The translations under genes were made by a program, and so were the position numbers. A stretch of 64,000 nucleotides of DNA from Neobacillus citreus. GTDB lineage: Bacteria; Bacillota; Bacilli; Bacillales; Cytobacillaceae. How positions within the stretch are numbered: position 1 is the first letter of the stretch; each line of letters starts with the position of its first letter. Of this stretch, positions 7,186 to 16,089 are shown one piece after another. Below the pieces are notes generated by a model. It ran no database searches. It saw nothing but the letters and a program-made list of their open reading frames with translations, and was not told where the DNA came from. The stretch lies in the NCBI RefSeq assembly GCF_018343545.2, contig NZ_JAGYPE020000005.1:65899-129898 (forward strand), in the 5' to 3' direction.

Positions 7186-8322
7186 ATGAAGGCAGTAACG
7201 TATCAGGGTATTAAAAATGTTGTAGTCAAAGAAGTTCCAGATCCAAAGATTGAAAAACCAGATGACATGATTATTAAAGTAACAAGTACAGCTATATGTG
7301 GGTCTGATTTACATTTAATTCATGGCATGATTCCTAACCTGCAAGAAAACTATGTTATTGGCCATGAACCAATGGGAATCGTCGAAGAAGTTGGTCCAGG
7401 TGTGACTAAGTTAAAAAAGGGAGATCGTGTCATTATTCCTTTTAATATAGCATGCGGTGAATGCCATTACTGTAAAAACCATTTGGAAAGCCAATGTGAT
7501 AATTCAAATGATAATGGTGATATGGGTGCCTATTTCGGATATTCTGGTACGACGGGTGGCTATCCAGGTGGGCAAGCTGAATATTTAAGAGTTCCATTTG
7601 CCAACTTTACTCATTTCAAAATTCCAGAGACTTGTGAAGAACCAGATGAAAAGTTAGCAGTTATTGCCGATGCGATGACTACTGGTTTTTGGAGTGTTGA
7701 CAATGCAGGTGTAAAGGATGGAGATACAGTTATTGTTCTTGGCTGTGGTCCGGTTGGTCTTTTTGCTCAAAAATTCTGTTGGTTAAAAGGGGCAAAGCGA
7801 GTCATTGCCGTTGATTATGTCAATTATCGCCTGCAGCACGCCAAACGCACCAACAAAGTAGAAATTGTTAACTTTGAGGACCATGAGAATGTAGGAAGTT
7901 ACCTGAAGGAAATCACCAAAGGCGGCGCTGATGTTGTCATTGATGCAGTTGGTATGGACGGTAAAATGACTGATATGGAGTTCCTTGCGAGCGGAATGAA
8001 GCTTCATGGCGGAGCATTAAGTGCGTTTATCATGGCTTCACAAGCAGTGCGTAAAGGCGGGACAATTCAAGTTACTGGCGTTTACGGCGGCAGATATAAT
8101 GGTTTCCCTCTTGGAGATATTATGCAGCGAAATATCAATATCCGCTCTGGGCAAGCACCTGTGATTCACTATATGCCATATATGTTTGAATTAGTTTCGA
8201 CCGGAAAAATTGATCCAGGAGATGTCGTAAGTCATGTACTTCCACTTAGTGAAGCAAAGCGTGGCTATGAGATTTTTGACACAAAAATGGATGATTGTAT
8301 AAAAGTCGTGTTGAAACCTTGA
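7186..8322 (+). CDS. adhB: Zinc-dependent alcohol dehydrogenase AdhB
   Basis: 378-residue medium-chain dehydrogenase of the formaldehyde-dehydrogenase-like subgroup. The catalytic zinc site is seen at C38-G-S-D-L-H43 and G59-H60-E61; the structural zinc lobe has Cys 90, 93, 96 and 104 (ACGECHYC and QC). The Rossmann motif is VLGCGPVGLFA near residue 187. It presumably oxidises an alcohol or aldehyde adduct with NAD; the substrate is unknown. GGAGG precedes the ATG. It lies between two pairs of coat-type genes exactly as in B. subtilis, which implies expression during sporulation. Confidence 0.93.
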   Translation: MKAVTYQGIKNVVVKEVPDPKIEKPDDMIIKVTSTAICGSDLHLIHGMIPNLQENYVIGHEPMGIVEEVGPGVTKLKKGDRVIIPFNIACGECHYCKNHLESQCDNSNDNGDMGAYFGYSGTTGGYPGGQAEYLRVPFANFTHFKIPETCEEPDEKLAVIADAMTTGFWSVDNAGVKDGDTVIVLGCGPVGLFAQKFCWLKGAKRVIAVDYVNYRLQHAKRTNKVEIVNFEDHENVGSYLKEITKGGADVVIDAVGMDGKMTDMEFLASGMKLHGGALSAFIMASQAVRKGGTIQVTGVYGGRYNGFPLGDIMQRNINIRSGQAPVIHYMPYMFELVSTGKIDPGDVVSHVLPLSEAKRGYEIFDTKMDDCIKVVLKP

Positions 8323-8339
8323 GGAAGGAGATATAAAAA

Positions 8340-8534
8340 ATGAACTACGCCTTACATGAAGTTCTTGAGGTCCATGAGATGGCTGCATTTAAGACCACTT
8401 GTTTAACTAAATCCAAAACGATGAAAGCGTTAGTCACAGATCCGCTATTAAAAGATATTATGCAGCAAGACATTGATGTATCTACGAGACAATTACAAGA
8501 ATATGCTTCTATCCTTTCCAACGCTAAGCAGTAA
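8340..8534 (+). CDS. yraE: Spore coat-type protein YraE
   Basis: 64 residues, 17 bases after adhB with AAGGAG before the ATG. It is a shortened paralogue of yraG (shared LHEV, H-E-x-x-xFKT-C-KSK-M and the MQQDIDVSTRQLQEYA helix) without the proline-rich tail. Matches B. subtilis YraE in size and position. Function in the coat or forespore is inferred from the cluster. Confidence 0.85.
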   Translation: MNYALHEVLEVHEMAAFKTTCLTKSKTMKALVTDPLLKDIMQQDIDVSTRQLQEYASILSNAKQ

Positions 8535-8547
8535 ATTTAGGAGATGA

Positions 8548-8853
8548 ATGAACATGAATCCAATCATTGAAACTTTAACGGGCATGGACGGACTATCGGA
8601 TCAAGTCGTTACAATGGATCTACTCATTTCAGCTAAAAGTGGAATTAGAAATTATGCCATGGCAGCTACTGAGGCAGGAACACCGGAAATTAAAGAAATG
8701 CTCACTCGCCATTTAGTGGAAGCTCTTGATATGCATGAACAAATATCCACATATATGGTAGAAAAAGGATGGTACCATGCTTGGGATACAAACGAACAGA
8801 TCAGTTTGGATTTAAATAATATCAATACAGCATTGAACTTACCGACATTATAA
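8548..8853 (+). CDS. yraD: Spore coat protein YraD (CotF-like)
   Basis: 101 residues and paralogous to yraF: VTMDLLISAKSGIRNYAMAA, TPEIKEMLTRHLVEALDMHE and YMVEKGWYHAWDTNEQISLD. AGGAGATG precedes the start; ATG 8554 (MNPII) is an alternative two codons in. It ends the operon and is followed by a 12-bp-stem hairpin. Its last 50 bases plus that hairpin are duplicated at 14824-14925. Confidence 0.85.
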   Translation: MNMNPIIETLTGMDGLSDQVVTMDLLISAKSGIRNYAMAATEAGTPEIKEMLTRHLVEALDMHEQISTYMVEKGWYHAWDTNEQISLDLNNINTALNLPTL

Positions 8854-8861
8854 AAATTTCC

Positions 8862-8897
8862 AGGAACAGTTTAACACTCATCAAATAAACTGTTCCT
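8862..8897 (+). terminator. Hairpin at the end of the yra operon
   Basis: 12-bp perfect stem AGGAACAGTTTA / TAAACTGTTCCT, 14 bases after yraD. It lacks a clear T-run on the + strand, so it may stabilise the 3' end or stall polymerase rather than be a classic terminator. Confidence 0.55.
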
Positions 8898-9002
8898 AGT
8901 CATAAGGGTATCTAAAGAAGAAGCCTACCCACTTTTAAAACATACATTAACAAAAAACCCGGCTATTTCTATATAAGAAAGGCCGGTTAAATTTTGATTG
9001 TT

Positions 9003-9165
9003 TATCCCACTCATAACGGGCAGTAAGACCCCCACAGATTCTATGGAACCCGAAGAAGATAGTGGGGGATCAACTGACCGTAAAGGTCCGATGGGTTCGC
9101 CTTACCATCAGTGTAAACGAAGCAAGTGTATACTTTTCTTCGGTAAGGGAACCCTAGTCATACAT
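9003..9165 (+). ncRNA. Candidate structured RNA ahead of the ASCH gene
   Basis: Several nested stems can be drawn: ACCCCCAC (9029-9036) with GTGGGGGA (9062-9069); GACC-GTAAA-GGTC (9076-9088); and GGGTT-CG-CCTTACC (9093-9106) with GGTAAGG-G-AACCC (9142-9154), enclosing CGAAG/CTTCG. The hairpin ending GTGGGGGATCAAC recalls the right-end RNA of IS200/IS605 TnpB elements, and the compactness recalls OMEGA/HEARO RNAs or a riboregulator. No TnpB or IscB frame is present. Preceded by a weak hairpin at about 8957-8990 (AACCCGGCTATTTC / GAAAGGCCGGTT). Identity unresolved. Confidence 0.45.
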
Positions 9166-9188
9166 TTTTCTAATTGGGGACGGGCTAA

Positions 9189-9623
9189 ATGAAAATTCTA
9201 TCAATGATTCAGCCCTGGGCTAGTTTGTTTGTCCTTGGCGAGTCCAAATATGAAACGAGGACATGGAGAACCAACTATCGAGGTCCATTAGCGATTCATA
9301 CGAGCAAAAAACCGGACAAGGCCGCCTGCGGCTACCCGAGGGTCCAGGAGCTGCTCCAAAAACACGGATATTCAGGAGAAGACCTCCCGACAGGTGTGAT
9401 AATTGGCGTTTGTGAGCTGAAAAATTGTATAAGAGTGATTGAAAACAATGAAACTTGGGCTGTACTGGAAGATGGGCGAGTTGTTTCCGGTATTGAATTT
9501 TTGTTAGGTGATTATCGGGTAGGCGGTTACGCCTGGGAAGTGGAAGGGATGCGCACGTTTGAGGAGTCTATTCCGGCAAAAGGGCAGCTTGGTCTGTGGG
9601 AGTATCCCGGAATAATTCATTAA
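9189..9623 (+). CDS. ASCH-domain protein
   Basis: 144 residues, almost entirely one ASCH domain (fold related to PUA, proposed RNA or nucleotide binding). The diagnostic start is MKILSMIQPWASLFVLGESK with KYETRTWRTNYRGPLAIHTS just after, then TGVIIGVCELKNC and the closing GQLGLWEY. ASCH proteins of this type occur on phages and chromosomes and may act on modified bases; the exact role is unknown. The leader is the structured-RNA candidate above, with only a weak ribosome-binding site (GGGGACGGG), which makes RNA-level control possible. Confidence 0.8.
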   Translation: MKILSMIQPWASLFVLGESKYETRTWRTNYRGPLAIHTSKKPDKAACGYPRVQELLQKHGYSGEDLPTGVIIGVCELKNCIRVIENNETWAVLEDGRVVSGIEFLLGDYRVGGYAWEVEGMRTFEESIPAKGQLGLWEYPGIIH

Positions 9624-9719
9624 AAACTCGTCTTAGTTAAGTCAGCAAGACTTCCTAACTGGCAATACGGCGAATGTGTTACCTAAAATGTAATCCAGTA
9701 GTTGCTAGGAGAGCAGCGC

Positions 9720-9971
9720 TCACCTTGTGGTAGTCGTATTCTTGTTAACACAAAAGAAGTATCGGGTTTCCGCAGTATCTATTAGTTTCATGCCTAATTC
9801 TATCCCCAGTTGTAAAGCTTTGATTTCCCTTTCTCTCATTTGAGGATTTTCTCCCATGTACCAAGTTCCTTGTCCTATTCTTGGCATAGAAGTTCCATCA
9901 GGCAATGTAACTACACGACTTTCAAGGGAATTTTTTATTTTTGTTAATTTATTTTCGTCCTGTACACTCAT
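9720..9971 (-). pseudogene. Aldo/keto reductase, N-terminal remnant
   Basis: Residues about 20-68 are the beginning of an aldo/keto reductase barrel: VTLPDGTSMPRIGQGTWYMG, REREIKALQLGIELGMKLID and TAE, where the family continues MYG-x-G with the catalytic Tyr. Here the frame turns into unrelated TRYFFCVNKNTTTTR and stops. Full members have about 280 residues, so catalytic Tyr, Lys and His are lost. The breakpoint is near 9765. Confidence 0.8.
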
Positions 9972-10022
9972 TAAAAATTAACACTTCCTTTTGTATCTTT
10001 TTATATACCTAATAACAAAAAA

Positions 10023-10051
10023 GGCGGCAACTCTTTTGCAGTATTGCCACC
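10023..10051 (-). terminator. Hairpin before the 10-kb SDR gene end
   Basis: GGCGGCAA / TTGCCACC stem with one mismatch, followed on the minus strand by CTTTTTTGTT. It lies about 90 bases beyond the SDR stop codon and probably terminates it. Confidence 0.55.
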
Positions 10052-10143
10052 AGTAAATTACTTAATTCTTAACTTATTTCTATTTTAGTTAGAACCGCTG
10101 CTTGGCAGGGTGATAAGCTTCCGTTCAACATCCATTTAGGCCA

Positions 10144-10860
10144 TTATACTAAGTGGGCTCCACCATCAATAAGAACAGCTGTACCAGTAGTAAAACCATT
10201 TTTAGCAAGGTATACATAGGTTTCAGCTATGTCTTCCGGCTTTGCAATCCGTCCAACAGGGAGCTGTTGTGCAATGCCGTTGAACAGTGCTTGCCTCTGA
10301 TTATCTGGCATTCCAGCATAGATTGGAGTGTCTACAATTCCAGGTGAAACCACGTTTACCCTAATAGGGGCTAGGTCTACGGAAAGTCCTCGAACCAATC
10401 CTTCAATGGCTGAATTGATTGCCGCTAACGTAGTAGCGCCTTGAGGAGGACGAACGCCATATACACCAGAGGTTAAGGTGATTGAGCTCTCATTGTTTAA
10501 ATATGGAAGTGCTGAACGGACGGTAATATATTGGCCCCAGAACTTACTTTCAAACGCCTCTTTAGCACTTGCCACAGGCAATTCGCTAAAGTGCCCCATT
10601 GCGCCTTCTCCTGCTGTTACCACAAGGTGGTCAAATTTTCCAACCTTGCTGAAAAATCCTCCTACTTTTTCTTCGCTTCGAAAATCGATTTCATTTCCTT
10701 CTACATTGCCACCAAGAACTTGTTTTGCTTCATTTAATTTGGAAACAGAACGGCTGGCAATGATCACTTGAGCTGATTGATCGAGAAACGCTTTGGCAGT
10801 TGCTAAACCAATACCAGAAGTACCCCCTAAAACTACTACTCGTTTACCATTTAATGACAT
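10144..10860 (-). CDS. SDR-family oxidoreductase lacking the usual YxxxK
   Basis: 238 residues with the SDR Rossmann start [19 protein letters not shown] and a clear C-terminal VNVVSPGIVDTPIY and GTAVLIDGGAHLV. Two active-site features are abnormal: the NNAG strand is LVVTAGEG, and where YxxxK should stand after SGVYG the sequence is ATTLAAINSAIEGLVRGLS, with no Tyr-x-x-x-Lys. Such atypical SDRs can be non-enzymatic or use other chemistry. AAGGGG precedes the ATG. It stands alone; substrate unknown. Confidence 0.85.
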   Translation of the reverse strand: MSLNGKRVVVLGGTSGIGLATAKAFLDQSAQVIIASRSVSKLNEAKQVLGGNVEGNEIDFRSEEKVGGFFSKVGKFDHLVVTAGEGAMGHFSELPVASAKEAFESKFWGQYITVRSALPYLNNESSITLTSGVYGVRPPQGATTLAAINSAIEGLVRGLSVDLAPIRVNVVSPGIVDTPIYAGMPDNQRQALFNGIAQQLPVGRIAKPEDIAETYVYLAKNGFTTGTAVLIDGGAHLV

Positions 10861-11032
10861 AGTAAAACCCCTTTCTTCTTAAAAACTTTTTTGTATTGAA
10901 ATTCATTTTGAAATTTAAAATTATAAAGCATGGTTGGTATTATTCTCATTTAACACAATTATTACAAGTAATCTACCGTGTTTAGTATATGTTTCTGCTA
11001 GTTATTTGAGGGAATAATGCCTTAGAAAAATC

Positions 11033-11062
11033 AAAAAGGTTTCCTTGCCGATGGCCTTTTTA
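11033..11062 (-). terminator. Terminator of the LLM oxidoreductase gene
   Basis: AAAAAGG / CCTTTTT with an inner CC/GG pair overlaps the stop codon of the 11060 gene. Confidence 0.5.
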
Positions 11063-12082
11063 CCTTTCACTTTTTGTAATTTCTGCCAGAAGCTCGTATG
11101 AATGCAGGCGAGCTTTGTGGTCGTAAACTTGGGCAATGGCCATGATTTCATCTGCCTGGCTCTCCTCCAAAAATGTATCCAGCTTGTCCTTTACCGTCTG
11201 CTGGCTGCCAACAATCGATGAGCCTAATTGCTGCTCGAGAGCTTTTAATTGGTAGCTGCTGGCCACTTCGGATATGTCATCTACCGGTGGTTGAAGCGGT
11301 GTAAGGTTGCCACTCATCAGATTCAAAAATTGCTGCTGTATTGTTGTAAAAAGGCGCTTTGCCTCTTTATCCGTATCTGCTGTAATGATATTCAATGCCA
11401 CCATCGCATACGGCTTATCGAGAACATTCGAAGGCTTAAACGCATTGCGATAGATCTGTAGAGCACCCAGAGTGTTAAGTGGCGAAAAATGGGCGGCAAA
11501 CGCAAATGGCAACCCCAGTTCTCCGGCCAGCTGCGCACTGAAGCCGCTTGAACCCAGCAGCCAGACTGGAATATTCAAACCTTCACCTGGAATCGCTTTT
11601 ATAGGGTTCCCTTGTGCCAGGGATGGATCAAAGTAACCGCGGAGTTCCGCTAATTGCTCAGGAAAGTCATCTCCGGTACTTCCCAAGTCGCGTCTCAATG
11701 CACGAGCGGTCCTCTGATCTGTACCGGGTGCCCGCCCCAGACCAAGGTCAATTCGCCCAGGATATAATGATTCAAGAGTGCCAAACTGCTCAGCGATGAC
11801 GAGCGGTGCGTGATTCGGCAGCATGATTCCTCCTGAACCAATCCTGATTTTTGATGTACCGGCTGCCACATGGGACATCACCACAGAAGTGGCGGAACTG
11901 GCGATAAACGGCATATTATGATGTTCAGCGAGCCAAAAACGGTTGTAATCAAGTTTTTCAGCAAGCTGTGCGAGTTCCAATGTATGGCGGAAAGAGTCAG
12001 CAGGGGTACTTCCGGCTGTTATCGGTGAAAGATCAAGCACCGAGAATGGAATTTCGTTTAGTTTTTTTGCATGTTTAGACAT
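11060..12082 (-). CDS. LLM-class flavin-dependent oxidoreductase (YtmO/MsnO8-type)
   Basis: 340-residue bacterial-luciferase-like TIM barrel, the usual length of the MsnO8/YddN subfamily. Markers are [13 protein letters not shown] start ([19 protein letters not shown]), [40 protein letters not shown] and [15 protein letters not shown]. It would use FMNH2 and oxygen on an unknown substrate. It lies 44 bases behind a truncated LLM gene and an ArsR-type regulator in the same direction, so an ArsR-LLM-LLM operon is likely to have existed. Confidence 0.9.
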   Translation of the reverse strand: MSKHAKKLNEIPFSVLDLSPITAGSTPADSFRHTLELAQLAEKLDYNRFWLAEHHNMPFIASSATSVVMSHVAAGTSKIRIGSGGIMLPNHAPLVIAEQFGTLESLYPGRIDLGLGRAPGTDQRTARALRRDLGSTGDDFPEQLAELRGYFDPSLAQGNPIKAIPGEGLNIPVWLLGSSGFSAQLAGELGLPFAFAAHFSPLNTLGALQIYRNAFKPSNVLDKPYAMVALNIITADTDKEAKRLFTTIQQQFLNLMSGNLTPLQPPVDDISEVASSYQLKALEQQLGSSIVGSQQTVKDKLDTFLEESQADEIMAIAQVYDHKARLHSYELLAEITKSER

Positions 12083-12125
12083 ACGTTCATCTTCTTCCCT
12101 TATCTAATTTTTCTATAAACTAATC

Positions 12126-12557
12126 TCATACTGGAATTTCATGAGTCGGAAAGTAAGGCCGCACAAACTCTCCAAGCTCCTGTATGACTTCCTCGGGAGG
12201 GCGCTTTGAAAAATACAATACAAATGCCAGGTGCTTGACACCAATGGATTGAAATTGATATAGAATTTCTAATAACTGTTTGCGCCCTACACGAAATCCT
12301 AACGGAATCGGAACAGGAGACGCATCGGGATTTTTCGATAAATCGATAAATAAAGTCTGAGTAAAAGGTTTAAACACTCCTGGGGCGTGAATTTCCGACA
12401 ACTCGAGGTACTCGTTAATCAATTGAGTTTGTTGTGGGATAATCCTCGGGTACTGGATCCAGCCGTCCCCATTCTGGGGGATCCATTCAATCGATTGATT
12501 GCTGAATCCTGTCACCATGGTCGGAATCGAAGAAAAAGGCTTGGGAATCATTCTCAT
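12126..12557 (-). pseudogene. LLM-class oxidoreductase (BA3436-type), C-terminal half only
   Basis: 143 residues correspond to the second half of a luciferase-type oxidoreductase that normally has about 300: IPTMVTGFSNQSIEWIPQNG, DGWIQYPR, FKPFTQTLFIDLSKNPDASP, PIPLGFRVGRK and VKHLAFVLYFSKRPPEEVIQ. The flavin-binding N-terminal barrel is absent, and only 38 bases separate the ATG from the upstream regulator's stop, so the 5' half has been deleted. Probably non-functional. Confidence 0.75.
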
Positions 12558-12595
12558 ATCCGTTCCATCGTAAACTCACTTCAATTCAATTCTCC

Positions 12596-13009
12596 TTAAA
12601 TTTTTGTACCAATGTATTTTTCGAACTTTTTAATCGTCTCCTCATTACGGCGATAATACGTCCATTGTCCGATTCGCTTCATTTCAACCAGTCCGCTTTG
12701 CAGCAGAATCGATAAATACTGTGAAGTAGTGGATTGCGAAATCCCGGCCTTGCTTCGGATATCCCCTACGCAAACCCCGCCTTCAAATCCTTCATCAGCA
12801 ATAATATGGGCCTGCGGTGAAAAATGACTGTTGGGATCTTTTAACATTTGAAGAATGCACACCCTTGTCTGGTTCGACAATGCCTTAAAAATTTCAACGG
12901 CTTGTTCATCATTTAAGCGTTCCAATTCCTGCTTCAATGTCATTTGCCTCTTTCTATATCGATTATCACTATCCAAATGGAAGCTGGATAGATGATCTGA
13001 AAGCATCAC
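12596..13009 (-). CDS. ArsR-type winged-helix regulator
   Basis: HTH regulator with EIFKALSNQTRVCILQMLKD, recognition helix KAGISQSTTSQYLSILLQSG and wing VEMKRIGQWTYYRRNEE. The likely start is the internal ATG at 12943 (MTLKQELERL), after AGAAAGAGG; the longer reading to 13009 has no ribosome-binding site. That gives about 115 residues, normal for ArsR. An insertion of about 20 residues (SHFSPQAHIIADEGFEGGVC) lies between helices; the metal motif ELCVCDL is replaced by GVCVGDI, so a metal sensor is not supported. It probably controls the LLM genes behind it. Confidence 0.85.
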   Translation of the reverse strand: MMLSDHLSSFHLDSDNRYRKRQMTLKQELERLNDEQAVEIFKALSNQTRVCILQMLKDPNSHFSPQAHIIADEGFEGGVCVGDIRSKAGISQSTTSQYLSILLQSGLVEMKRIGQWTYYRRNEETIKKFEKYIGTKI

Positions 13010-13039
13010 GCCAAATCGGTAATTCGCGATATTAATATA

Positions 13040-13549
13040 TTACCCATCTGGTCCGTTCAAATCAAAAGATTTGTTCGAAGGAGATACAGCGAAAAGCTCC
13101 CATCTTAAAAAAGACAACAAAAAAACCTGCATATAACACATTAGAAAACAACGTTGTCCGAGTTGTTCAATCCTCGTTTTTGTTCTATTTGCATCCTCAT
13201 GTTCATCTAAGTATGAAATAGCAACATCTGCGCCTTCTTTAGCAAACGCAATTGCTACTGCAGCACCAATACCACTGTCACCCCCTGTAATAAGTGCTAC
13301 TTTTCCTGATAACTTTCCACTCCCTTTATAGTTCGGATTTTCGATAATTGGAAGGGGTACCATTAATTTTTCCACTCCGGGATGGCGTAGCTGGCGCTGT
13401 TCAGGTAAACTTATCGGAATTTCTTCGTAACGTGTGATTTTCCCATAGTTAGGGTACATGGGATAAGGTTCAGTTTTCATGTTCGCTTTAAACATTTGTT
13501 GCATTTGTTTTATTTGGTCTAATTGACGACTTTGATCCTTTTGATCCAT
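13040..13549 (-). pseudogene. SDR oxidoreductase (YhxC/YdaD-type), truncated
   Basis: Residues 1-137 are the N-terminal half of a general-stress SDR: the typical long leader (YEEIPISLPEQRQLRHPGVE), the Rossmann motif VALITGGDSGIGAAVAIAFA and EGADVAISYLDEHEDA. At RCFLM homology stops and the frame continues into unrelated sequence. Members have about 290-300 residues; the NNAG and YxxxK regions are missing. GGAGG precedes the ATG. The breakpoint is near 13138. Confidence 0.8.
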
Positions 13550-13905
13550 GGAAACCTCCTATAGAAATAATTTTAATTCTAAGAATGTATATGTTGTTCA
13601 CTACAAATAAAGTGGAAAAATGTGAAAAAAGTTGTTTACTTTCAATACAGAAGCGTATTCTTCCTCAAAAGAGACACCTTTTTTCTTTAATGAACTGATC
13701 TTTAGGCGCCACCAGATAGTTAATTGTTCAGTGGTTGCTCGAAACCGTGATCCGCCTCACTTAAAAATGGATTTTTCCCTAATCTGCCCCTTTTATACTG
13801 GTCCGAGAACTCTCTAGCTTACTTTTGTGGCAAAGTATAAAAGTGATGATTAGATAGAATACTGTATTAGTCAGTGGTCTAATAACATTTCGGAGGAAAA
13901 ATGCC
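13550..13905. other. Gene-free stretch, nothing recognised
   Basis: Holds the promoter regions of the two flanking divergent SDR genes. No hairpin, repeat or credible frame was seen. Confidence 0.4.
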
Positions 13906-14685
13906 ATGAATACAAAAGAGTTAAGAAATATTCATGCCCTTGTAACAGGTGCTTCAAGCGGCCTAGGATTTTCAATGGCGGAGGCTTTGCTTCACGCTGG
14001 GGCCACGGTGGCGTTAGCTTCTAGAGGTGGAACTAAATTGGATCGAGCAGTAGAGAAGTTAAAGCGCGAGGGTTATCCTGCTATTGGAATTCCTTTGGAT
14101 GTTCGATCAGAACAATCCGTCAATAAGGCGGTCGAATGGGTGAAAAGAGAATGGGGGAAGCTGGATGTTCTCGTCAATAATGCGGGAATTGGGATGAGGA
14201 CAGTAAACCCGCGTTTTTTAGTCGAGCCTCAGCCATTTTTCAAAGTAACACCAGAGGGGTTTCGAGATTTAATTGATACCAATCTGACAGGATATTTTTT
14301 AGTAGCTCGAGGGTTTGCTCCTTTAATGATGGAACAAGGTCATGGGCGAATCATTAATATTTCTATGAATCATGAGACTATGAAAAGGAAGGGTTTTGTA
14401 CCTTATGGACCATCGAGGGCAGCCACTGAATCACTCTCATATATAATGGCAGAAGATTTAAAGGAATATGGCATTATGGTGAATATGCTTTTACCGGGTG
14501 GTGCCACTACTACCGGGATGATTCCGGACGAAGTTCGAAAAGAGATTGAATCAAAATCACAGCTATTAGATCCAAGTGTTATGGCCGAGCCGATTGTTTT
14601 TTTAGCTTCAGCTGCTGCAGAGGAAATTACAGGTGAAAGAATAATTGCCACCGATTTTCAAGACTGGTTTCTCAAAAGAAAATAA
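13906..14685 (+). CDS. SDR-family oxidoreductase (gluconate 5-dehydrogenase-like), YxxxR variant
   Basis: 259 residues with HALVTGASSGLGFSMAEALL, LDVLVNNAGIGMRTVNPRFL and GRIINISMNH, so NAD(P) binding and the catalytic Ser region are present. The active site reads Y-G-P-S-R (PYGPSRAATESLSYIM), with Arg in place of the usual Lys. A 15-residue insertion follows NNAG, as seen in some fungal-type and gluconate-dehydrogenase-like SDRs. CGGAGG precedes the ATG. Monocistronic; substrate unknown. Confidence 0.88.
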   Translation: MNTKELRNIHALVTGASSGLGFSMAEALLHAGATVALASRGGTKLDRAVEKLKREGYPAIGIPLDVRSEQSVNKAVEWVKREWGKLDVLVNNAGIGMRTVNPRFLVEPQPFFKVTPEGFRDLIDTNLTGYFLVARGFAPLMMEQGHGRIINISMNHETMKRKGFVPYGPSRAATESLSYIMAEDLKEYGIMVNMLLPGGATTTGMIPDEVRKEIESKSQLLDPSVMAEPIVFLASAAAEEITGERIIATDFQDWFLKRK

Positions 14686-14689
14686 GTTT

Positions 14690-14823
14690 TTTATCACAGG
14701 GACAGATTCTTTCCTCTTTGAAGAAGTTGAGCTGTCTAGCTCTGGCGCGGCGGTTATAAGCCAATCCGTCAAGAAGACTAAAGAGCAAACCTTCTCGCCA
14801 GCTTGTCAAGACTCACGCCTCTC
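14690..14823. other. Intergenic segment resembling Bacillus 'GAGCTGTCTAGCTC' repeats
   Basis: Contains GAGCTGTCTAGCTCTGGCGC, a sequence type I remember as a dispersed intergenic element in Bacillus and relatives. Only one copy is visible here, so this is a weak call. Confidence 0.3.
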
Positions 14824-14925
14824 ATCAGTTTGGATTTAAATAATATCAATACAGTATTTGAACTTACCGAAATTATAAAAAATTCCCAGGAACAGTTTAA
14901 TTCTCATCAATAAACTGTTCCTAGT
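14824..14925 (+). repeat. Duplicated 3' end of yraD with its hairpin
   Basis: Matches 8800-8902 with few changes: TCAGTTTGGATTTAAATAAT, ATCAATACAG, a one-base insertion in GCATTGAAC versus GTATTTGAAC, and the whole hairpin AGGAACAGTTTA / TAAACTGTTCCT. It is a stray coding fragment about 6 kb from its source in the same orientation. Confidence 0.8.
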
Positions 14926-14999
14926 AAACCATTTTGAGTTTATTTCGCAGAAGTAAATATTTTCACTATATAATGAAAACAATTAATAGACTATTTTTA

Positions 15000-16089
15000 T
15001 TATGAAAAGGTCGGAGCAGGAAATTCATCAATTTTGATACGAAGTAAACTATAAGGTTTCTGACGTAAGTCTTTTCCATAATGAAATCTAGGCTGTCGAT
15101 GTAATTGGTTCACAATGACATACAAATATTGATCCGGACCAATTGAAAAAGTATCCGGCCACAAAATTCTCGGATCATGTGCAATAGTTTCCATTATGCC
15201 ATTTGGCAATATCTTACGGATACTGTTGTTTTCATAATCTCCAGCATAAACACTTCCCTTTGCATCGGTGATCATTCCATCAGACGCACCTTTTTCTCCC
15301 CAATACTCCACATGATAAGGTAAATCCATGTCCGGTATCAATCTGTCTCTCAGGGCTTCTGTAGAGATTGAGAACAAATGACGACTGGTTAGTGGAGCAA
15401 AAAATAATATCTTTCCATCGGGAGAAATCGCAAGACTATCAGACGCCAATCTAAATGGAGAAGTTGAACCGTCTTTGTTTCGATTCATTAAAATTTGACC
15501 TTCTACTTTCGGTAAGAAATAAGGATCGGGTGAAGTTGAATTTGCCCCATTTAACCGTCTAAACGCGTTTCCATTTGATAAATCTACGACGATAATAGCT
15601 CCTGGTCCTCTTGAAGAAGAATCCGTTATATAGGCATAACCTGCGTTTCCTACACGAAAATCAAAACGGACATCATTCAGATAAGTTGTAGGCAGGACAA
15701 CATCTTCTGTAAAAGTATATACTTTTCTTATTGTATTGGTTTCTAAATCAACAGCGACTAATTTTGCCCCCCCCTTTAATAGGTTCAGAAAAATTGGGTG
15801 CCGCTGTATCTAATATCCAAAGCGTTCCCCTTCCATCAGCAACTACACTTTGGACACTGATGAAAGTCATTGTGATATTCTCGGGATTAACCAAATTGGT
15901 TTGTAAATTAGGATAAGGCTGCAATTTATCCTCAACAATTTCCCCCACCGTAAATTTAACATCGTCTCCCCATTTCGGAAAGCAAATGAAAATACGACCG
16001 GTTTCTGAAACAGTAACACCTGTAGGCATAGCCCCATAAAATGCATAAACTAGTTCTAAATTACCGAAATATTTTTCACTAGGTAACAT
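15000..16089 (-). pseudogene. Major royal jelly/yellow-type beta-propeller protein, frameshifted
   Basis: Two frames together make one protein of about 360 residues of the MRJP/yellow family (SMP-30-like six-bladed propeller): PTGVTVSETGRIFICFPKWG, SVVADGRGTLWILDTAAP, then in the other frame VNDVRFDFRVG-type LNDVRFDFRVGNAGYAYITD, KASDGM-type GASDGMITDAKGSVYAGDYE and WPDTFSIGPDQYLYVIVNQL. They are separated at a run of eight G (minus strand; C-run 15767-15774); seven would join them as EPIKGGAKLVAVDLETN. Start is the ATG at 16089 after GAGGAGG. Slippage, mutation or sequencing error could each explain the extra base. Confidence 0.8.

Noticed and set aside
9003..9165. Active TnpB/IscB guide-RNA system
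   Set aside because: No RuvC- or HNH-bearing frame is present on either strand nearby; only a remnant or unrelated RNA can be claimed.
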